Notes under the pieces: generated by a model
Told to the model about the DNA's origin: nothing
The model's input: only the letters and a program-made list of their open reading frames with translations
Databases searched by the model: none
Assembly (NCBI GenBank): GCA_963826795.1
Contig: CAWGYT010000027.1
Location: 186,001 to 250,000 of the forward strand
Direction: 5' to 3'
Source of the DNA: CAWGYT01 sp963826795
Lineage (GTDB): Bacteria > Planctomycetota > Planctomycetia > Pirellulales > Pirellulaceae
DNA: 64,000 bases
In this document: piece by piece, positions 58,810-64,000 of the stretch
How the letters are laid out: each line of letters opens with the position of its first letter
Position numbering within the stretch: the stretch's first letter is position 1
Translations under genes and position numbers: made by a program

Positions 58810-61360
58810 CTTGACACTCCGGCAGGTGCTCTCTTCGCAAGAGTGGCGCGGCAGTTGGATCGAACACTCGGTACGCGAGCAGTTTGGCGCGATCGTTCAC
58901 GAGGAACCAAACCAGAGCGTAGCCCCAGACAAACAACGTCCAGCCCCAACCGAGCGGTGTCATGAAGAAGCCGTAAACCGCGATCAGTGTCGCGATCAGT
59001 TGTGTGCTGAGCACCGCCAGCAGCAGCACCGGTGCGGGACGTGTCGACCAGAACGGGCCGCGTGTGCGCGTGAGAAAAATCGTCAGATGTCCCGCCACGG
59101 ATAGCTTCAAATACATTAGTGTCTGAATGTGGGCGCGGTCGAGATGAAAGACTCGCTCGCCGAGATAAAACAAGCCGAAGGCGGAGACGACCCCGATGAC
59201 GCCCAACACCGAGGCGACTCCCAGGACCATAAGCATGTTCCAGGCCTCGGGTTTGTCCTTGTAATGAACGTTGTCATAGGCAATGGACAGGATCGCGCCG
59301 TCGTTGAGTAGCGCCAGCATCACGATCATCACTGCGGTCAGTGGATAGAAGTTAAAGATCAAGATCGCCAGTGTCATGAACAACAGGACGCGCAGCGTCT
59401 CGGCGATGCGGTAGATCGCGTAACTGTTCATCCGCTGGAAAATTTTTCGGCTCTCCTTAATCGCGTCGATGATTACTGACAGGCCGGGCGTCATCAGCAC
59501 GATGGATGCCGCGGCCCGCGCCGCGTCGGTCGCGCCCGAAACCGCGATCCCACAGTCCGCCTTCTTTAGCGCCGGCGCGTCGTTCACTCCATCGCCCGTC
59601 ATGCCGACGATGTGGCCGCGCTGCTGCAGAACGTCGACGATGTGGAATTTGTGTTCGGGGAACACTTGGGCAAATCCATCCGCTTGTTCGATGGATTCCG
59701 CCAGTTGCCCCGTCTCATGGTGCTTGGTATCACCGAAACCGCTGGCGTCAAGGATGTTCATCCCCAGCCCCAATTTCCGGGCCGTTTCCCGAGCGATCGC
59801 CAGTGCATCGCCCGTCACCATCTTGACGTTGACTCCCATCGCTCGGGCGGTTGCGATGGTCGCTTTGGCCTGCTCACGCGGCGGATCGAACAAGGGCAAC
59901 ACGCCGAGAAAACGCCACCGATGAACATCGTCGTATTGGGCGACGCCCAACGATCGAAACCCGCGCGCTGCGAACTGATCGACCGCCTCGTTCACTTGAG
60001 CGCGAATCGCGTCGGCATCAGCGACGAGCTCGATCATGACTTGCGGCGCACCTTTGCTGGTTTTGAATTCTCCGCCGTCCTTGGCGCGAACGGACGCTTC
60101 GGTCCGTTTGTGAACGGGGTCGAAAGGTTGAAAGTGAACGACTTCGTAATCGCTGGTCCTGGCGGCATCGCAGCTCGCCAAGACCGCATGGTCGATCGCG
60201 TCTTGATCCTCGGCCCTGGACGCGAGCGCCGCAGCCAGCAAAAGTTGTTCCTTGGAAATGCCGTCCATCAGGAACGGATCGCCAAGCGTCAACTTGTTCT
60301 GGGTCAGGGTGCCGGTCTTGTCCGAACACAATACGTCCACGCCCGCCAATTCCTCGATGGCGGCTAACCGTGTCACGATCGCTTCTTTCTTGGCCAGCAA
60401 CCGGGCGCCGACCGCCATCGTCACCGACAGCACGGTCGGCATCGCCACCGGGATCGCCGCCACGGTCAATACCAAAGCGAACTGAAGTGTGGTGAGTATC
60501 GGGTCGCCGCGGAACAAAGCGACCGTAATAATCACTGCCACCAGAGCTGCCGCCAGCATGATCAGGTAATCGCCGATCTTCAGCACCGCGCGTTGGAAAT
60601 GGCTGGTCGTGTGTGCCTCCTGCACCAGCTGCGCCGTTTTGCCAAAGTAAGTGTTCGTACCGGTGGCATAGACCATCGCGTCGATCTCGCCTTGGCGGAT
60701 GATCGAACCCGAAAACAGCTCGTCGCCAGATTCGCGCGTGGCGGGTAACGACTCGCCCGTCAAAGCCGACTGATCGACTTCGATCGGGTCACCCTCCAAC
60801 AATCGCGCATCGGCCGGCACAATGTCGCCCAGTCGCACACGGATCACATCGCCCGGCACGATCTCACGCACGGCCGGAGTGATCCACTTCCCATCGCGCC
60901 GGACTCGAGCCTTGATCGCCAGCTTGGCCTTCAGCGCGGCAATCGCGTTACCCGCTTGATGTTCTTCCCAGAATCCGACCATCGAATTGGCCAGCAGCAG
61001 CACCAGGATGATGAAAAAATCCGGCCAGTGTCGGGCGACCGCTGACAGAATCACAGCCGCTTCGATCATCCACGGGATCGGTCCCCAGAAATAGCTGAGA
61101 AATTTCAGCAACGGGTTGAGCGACTTTTCTTCCAGCTCGTTCGGTCCATACTGGGCCAGCCGCTTTGTCGCCTCGGCCTGGCGGAGGCCGTCCGGTGACG
61201 AGCCCAATCGTTTCTCCAACTCCGGCATCGACAGGGACTTCAATTCTTCCGTCGCGTTTGGCTTGAATCCAAGCCCGACGAGTTGCCCTTCGGACTTCGA
61301 AGCGGTGGCTGCACGGGGATCCAAGTAGGACGGCTTGGGTTCTTCGGTAATAGCTTTCAT
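58784..61360 (-). CDS. Plasma-membrane proton-efflux P-type (P3A) ATPase
   Basis: 858 residues from the ATG at 61360 and intact, unlike its neighbours. N-terminal cation-ATPase domain (GLRQAEATKRLAQYGPNELE), actuator TGES loop in VDQSALTGESLPATRESG, phosphorylation site VDVLCSDKTGTLTQNKLTLG, hinge MTGDGVNDAPALKKADCG and ten membrane helices. The P3A Asp/Asn region in helix M5-M6 is LALLNDGAILSIAYDNVHYK. It exports protons using ATP, raising cytoplasmic pH or building a proton gradient. Just downstream lie the sugar-phosphate genes, which may supply the ATP or acid load. Confidence 0.93.
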   Translation of the reverse strand: MKAITEEPKPSYLDPRAATASKSEGQLVGLGFKPNATEELKSLSMPELEKRLGSSPDGLRQAEATKRLAQYGPNELEEKSLNPLLKFLSYFWGPIPWMIEAAVILSAVARHWPDFFIILVLLLANSMVGFWEEHQAGNAIAALKAKLAIKARVRRDGKWITPAVREIVPGDVIRVRLGDIVPADARLLEGDPIEVDQSALTGESLPATRESGDELFSGSIIRQGEIDAMVYATGTNTYFGKTAQLVQEAHTTSHFQRAVLKIGDYLIMLAAALVAVIITVALFRGDPILTTLQFALVLTVAAIPVAMPTVLSVTMAVGARLLAKKEAIVTRLAAIEELAGVDVLCSDKTGTLTQNKLTLGDPFLMDGISKEQLLLAAALASRAEDQDAIDHAVLASCDAARTSDYEVVHFQPFDPVHKRTEASVRAKDGGEFKTSKGAPQVMIELVADADAIRAQVNEAVDQFAARGFRSLGVAQYDDVHRWRFLGVLPLFDPPREQAKATIATARAMGVNVKMVTGDALAIARETARKLGLGMNILDASGFGDTKHHETGQLAESIEQADGFAQVFPEHKFHIVDVLQQRGHIVGMTGDGVNDAPALKKADCGIAVSGATDAARAAASIVLMTPGLSVIIDAIKESRKIFQRMNSYAIYRIAETLRVLLFMTLAILIFNFYPLTAVMIVMLALLNDGAILSIAYDNVHYKDKPEAWNMLMVLGVASVLGVIGVVSAFGLFYLGERVFHLDRAHIQTLMYLKLSVAGHLTIFLTRTRGPFWSTRPAPVLLLAVLSTQLIATLIAVYGFFMTPLGWGWTLFVWGYALVWFLVNDRAKLLAYRVFDPTAAPLLRREHLPECQDDTAWQWR

Positions 61361-61558
61361 CGTGCTGATCTTTTCGAGAGTTTGGACTGGGGAAGTCGAC
61401 GGCGCTACACCGTTGCCTCCGGCGGGTGCGCGGGTCCTCCGGCGGTAGGAGGACGGCGAGGTCAAAGCGAGCTACACCGATCCGGTTGTCGGCCATCCCT
61501 CGTCTCCAGTGGTCAGCCCCGTTGCGGTGTCGATCCATTGACGCGTGTTCATTGCGTG

Positions 61559-61921
61559 CTACTCCCTGAGCCATCGGTAAGCGTCGTCATACGCCGATGC
61601 CGCAAAGTGCTTCACATCCACGTCGATCATGTGACCAATCAATGCCGGCAATTCCCTCAGCAGCAGGCTGTCGCTGACGACCGCCAGTTTCCCGATCTTT
61701 GCATGGTGACTCTCAACGAATCGCATATGTGCCATCATCGCTGCCAGGTTCGCCCATCCGGGGAATGACTTCGCGCGAATCAACACCCCAGGCAACTTTC
61801 CATGCTCGGCAATGTACGGGTCGACCTCCGCGGTGACGCTTTCAAAATCCGCCGCATCGAGAGGAGCGTCTGGTTCCAGCAGCAGAATGCCTTCGGGCAG
61901 CGTGAGTTTGTGATTGAGCAT
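61559..61921 (-). CDS. SpoIIAA-like (STAS-fold, DUF3478/PF11964) protein, second copy
   Basis: 120 residues: LNHKLTLPEGILLLEPDAPL, GVLIRAKSFPGWANLAAMMA, HHAKIGKLAVVSDSLLLREL and FAASAYDDAYRWLRE. It shares the fold, length and the G-K-L-A-V-V and Y-R-W-L ends with the copy at 45.6 kb, although sequence identity is modest. It lies about 200 bp upstream of the H+-ATPase start. Function unknown for the family. Confidence 0.85.
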   Translation of the reverse strand: MLNHKLTLPEGILLLEPDAPLDAADFESVTAEVDPYIAEHGKLPGVLIRAKSFPGWANLAAMMAHMRFVESHHAKIGKLAVVSDSLLLRELPALIGHMIDVDVKHFAASAYDDAYRWLRE

Positions 61922-62030
61922 GGTTTGCCCTACTGATGAATGGTGTATGTCAAATTCAAGCGATCATGTTTGCCTTGATTCAGTAGCATGTTGTGCTCGT
62001 TTTGCCACAAAGCCTGAAATGCAACGTTCA

Positions 62031-63071
62031 TCAAAAGTCCTCGTTACCAGCGCGGACGACGAGTTTGCCAAAGTTCTTTCCGGCGAGAAGTCCAATGAAC
62101 GCGTTGGGGGCTTCTTCGAGTCCGTCGATTACATCCTCCAAGAACTTGATCTTGCCTTCCGCGACCCACGGCCCGATGGCAGCAGCGAACTCGCCGTATC
62201 GAGATCCATAGTCGTCGAAGATAATGAATCCCTGAGCTTTGACGCGGCGGATCAATATGGTCTGCATCAACAACGCCAGACGATCTGGGCCTTTTGGCAG
62301 TTCGGTATCGTTGTAATGCGCGATTAACCCGCAAACAGGAATGCGAGCCTTCGCGTTCAACAACGGAAGCACGGCGTCGAATACCTTTCCGCCGACGCTC
62401 TCGAAGTAAACGTCGATGCCCTTTGGACAAGCACTGGCGAGTTGTTCGGTAAAATCTTCGGCATGATGATCGACACACGCATCAAATCCAAACGTTTCGA
62501 CACCGGCTCGACACTTGTCCGGTCCGCCGGCCACCCCGACAACCCGACAGCCTTTCAGCTTGGCGATTTGCCCCACGACCGAACCGACCGCACCGGTCGC
62601 CGCCGCCATGACAACGGTCTCGCCCGGTTTCGGCTGCCCGATATCGAGCAGTCCCATGTAGGCAGTAAATCCAGGCATTCCGAGCACGCCGAGTGCCAAC
62701 GACGGATGCTCAAGATGCTCGCCCAACGGCATCAGCCCAGTCCCATCGGAGACGCAGTAGTCTTGCCAACCAGCGTAGGCCAGCACCCAATCGCCCACGG
62801 TAAGATCGGGATGCTGCGATTCCATCACACGACAAACAGCACCGCCGACCATCACGTCACCGAGCGCAACCGGTGGCGCGTACGAGGGCGTGTCGTTCAT
62901 GCGGCCGCGCATATACGGGTCGAGCGAAAGATAGACCGTCCGCAGCAATACTTGACCTGCGTGTGCTGTGGGTAGTTCGGCATTTTCGAGACGAAAGTCA
63001 TCAAGAACCGGGGCGCCCTGCGGACGTGAATTCAATACGATGCGGCGGTTGATCTGTTGGTTTTGATTCAT
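62031..63071 (-). CDS. NADP-dependent MDR-family oxidoreductase (CurA/PTGR type)
   Basis: 346 residues from the ATG at 63071 (GGAG upstream). The N-terminal part is NRRIVLNSRPQGAPVLDDFR, then VYLSLDPYMRGRMNDTPSYA, and the Rossmann loop VVMAAATGAVGSVVGQIAKL with VAGGPDKCR for NADPH 2'-phosphate binding. It lacks the zinc ligands of alcohol dehydrogenases and resembles zinc-free medium-chain reductases that reduce enones and aldehydes. The start overlaps the phosphoketolase stop as ATGA, so the two genes are translationally coupled. Confidence 0.92.
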   Translation of the reverse strand: MNQNQQINRRIVLNSRPQGAPVLDDFRLENAELPTAHAGQVLLRTVYLSLDPYMRGRMNDTPSYAPPVALGDVMVGGAVCRVMESQHPDLTVGDWVLAYAGWQDYCVSDGTGLMPLGEHLEHPSLALGVLGMPGFTAYMGLLDIGQPKPGETVVMAAATGAVGSVVGQIAKLKGCRVVGVAGGPDKCRAGVETFGFDACVDHHAEDFTEQLASACPKGIDVYFESVGGKVFDAVLPLLNAKARIPVCGLIAHYNDTELPKGPDRLALLMQTILIRRVKAQGFIIFDDYGSRYGEFAAAIGPWVAEGKIKFLEDVIDGLEEAPNAFIGLLAGKNFGKLVVRAGNEDF

Positions 63072-64000
63072 TGCACGCTCCATTTCCAGTTGCGAATCTC
63101 CGGCATGTCTTGGCCGTTCTTGTTGATGTATTGCTTGTGCTCGATCAGCTTGTCGGCAAGTTGCTGCTTCAAGTAGATGCCCTTGTCGCCCGTTTGCGGC
63201 AGACGGTCGATCGCGTCCATCACCAAGTGAAAACGGTCGAGTTCGTTCATGACCGTCATATCGAACGGCGTCGTGATTGTGCCTTCTTCCTTGTAGCCGC
63301 GAACGTGAAAGTTGTCGTGATTGGTACGGCGATAGGTCAGCCGGTGGATCAGCCATGGATAAGCATGAAATGCAAAGATCACTGGCTTGTCGCGGGTGAA
63401 AAGGTCGTCGAAATCGGTGTCACTCAAGCCGTGCGGATGCTCGGATTCCGGTTGTAACTTCATCAAGTCGACAATGTTGACAACTCGGATTTTCAACTGG
63501 GGCAAATGCTCGCGCATGATCTGGACAGCGGCGAGCGTTTCAAGCGTAGGCACGTCACCACAACATGCCATCACCATATCGGGCTCAGCCACTTGATCAT
63601 TGCTCGCCCACTGCCAGATCCCGATACCCTCGGTACAGTGCTTGACGGCGGCGTCCATCGCCAGCCACTGGGGCGCCGGGTGTTTGCCCGCGATGACGAC
63701 ATTGACGTAGTGGCGGCTGCGCAGACAATGGTCCATCACCGACAGCAGACAGTTAGCATCGGGCGGCAGGTAGACTCGCACCACTTCGGCCTTCTTGTTG
63801 ACAACGTGGTCGATGAAACCGGGGTCTTGGTGTGTGAATCCATTGTGATCTTGTCGCCAAACGTGTGAGGCGAGCAGATAATTCAGCGAAGCGATCCTTC
63901 GTCGCCAAGGCAAGTGCGAGGTGACCTTCAGCCACTTGGCATGTTGATTGAACATCGAATCGACGATGTGAATAAACGCCTCGTAGCAGTTGAACAGTCC
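63068..64000 (-). CDS. xfp: Phosphoketolase (xylulose-5-phosphate/fructose-6-phosphate), C-terminal part, cut by window edge
   Basis: The frame is open to the window end (64000), adding FNCYEAFIHIVDSM before MFNQHAKWLK. Family hallmarks are SLNYLLASHVWRQDHNGFTH then QDPGFIDHVVNKK, VRVYLPPDANCLLSVMDHCL, and VIFAFHAYPWLIHRLTYRRT. It splits xylulose 5-phosphate or fructose 6-phosphate into acetyl phosphate and a smaller sugar phosphate with thiamine diphosphate. About 310 of 790 residues are visible; the TDP-binding domain lies outside. Confidence 0.95.
   Translation of the reverse strand, partial: GLFNCYEAFIHIVDSMFNQHAKWLKVTSHLPWRRRIASLNYLLASHVWRQDHNGFTHQDPGFIDHVVNKKAEVVRVYLPPDANCLLSVMDHCLRSRHYVNVVIAGKHPAPQWLAMDAAVKHCTEGIGIWQWASNDQVAEPDMVMACCGDVPTLETLAAVQIMREHLPQLKIRVVNIVDLMKLQPESEHPHGLSDTDFDDLFTRDKPVIFAFHAYPWLIHRLTYRRTNHDNFHVRGYKEEGTITTPFDMTVMNELDRFHLVMDAIDRLPQTGDKGIYLKQQLADKLIEHKQYINKNGQDMPEIRNWKWSVQ

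Overview
The window looks like part of a planctomycete (Planctomycetota, probably Pirellulales-type) chromosome or metagenome contig. The evidence is its GC-rich coding, serine/threonine kinase-TPR proteins paired with an ECF sigma factor, formylglycine sulfatases, a PVC-type beta-propeller/HEAT/cytochrome c protein, Tat-exported Gfo/Idh/MocA and dioxygenase proteins, a PEP-CTERM protein and many mobile-element remnants. No rRNA, tRNA or CRISPR array was found.

Layout. 1-6.0 kb is a minus-strand housekeeping block: 7TM-HD (pgpH-like), phoH, cdsA, uppS, purA, an rRNA/tRNA SpoU methyltransferase and an ArsR regulator. 6.3-16.1 kb holds an OPT-family transporter with a small membrane protein, a secreted intradiol dioxygenase, a kinase-TPR receptor with its ECF sigma factor, a pirin and an acyl-CoA ligase that has lost its ATP-binding loop. 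16.8-22.9 kb is a plus-strand secreted hydrolase set: two tandem arylsulfatases and an esterase. 23-36 kb is a mosaic of decay: a 0.6-kb direct repeat, a group II intron maturase remnant, an ISAzo13-type IS, truncated dehydrogenase, sulfatase and GH30 relics, and a PEP-CTERM gene, together with a Gfo/Idh/MocA gene and a large cytochrome c/beta-propeller gene. 36-42.5 kb carries a TolC-type efflux protein with a Cys-rich lipoprotein, then a sigma54 response regulator and hybrid histidine kinase.

42.6-64 kb reads as a stress and energy-metabolism island. Two sequences matching the sigma54 -24/-12 consensus lie divergent from the regulator pair and face csrA and a ferritin-like gene, followed by a helical exported protein, a lipoprotein and a SpoIIAA-like protein. 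On the opposite strand come a caa3-type cytochrome oxidase and a nearly complete pentose-phosphate set (pgl, rpe, pgi, tal, rpiB, zwf, ROK glucokinase, gnd), a phosphoglycerate-mutase-like phosphatase, a plasma-membrane H+-ATPase, a second SpoIIAA-like protein, a CurA-type oxidoreductase and phosphoketolase. The set suggests sugar phosphate catabolism coupled to proton extrusion and redox balance under stress.

Caution. About twenty genes are split by single-base frameshifts, several in G/C runs or GC-repeat tracts, and at least seven carry clean internal deletions. Some frameshifts may be sequencing or assembly errors. Features below span the restored gene where homologous halves are recognisable in neighbouring frames.
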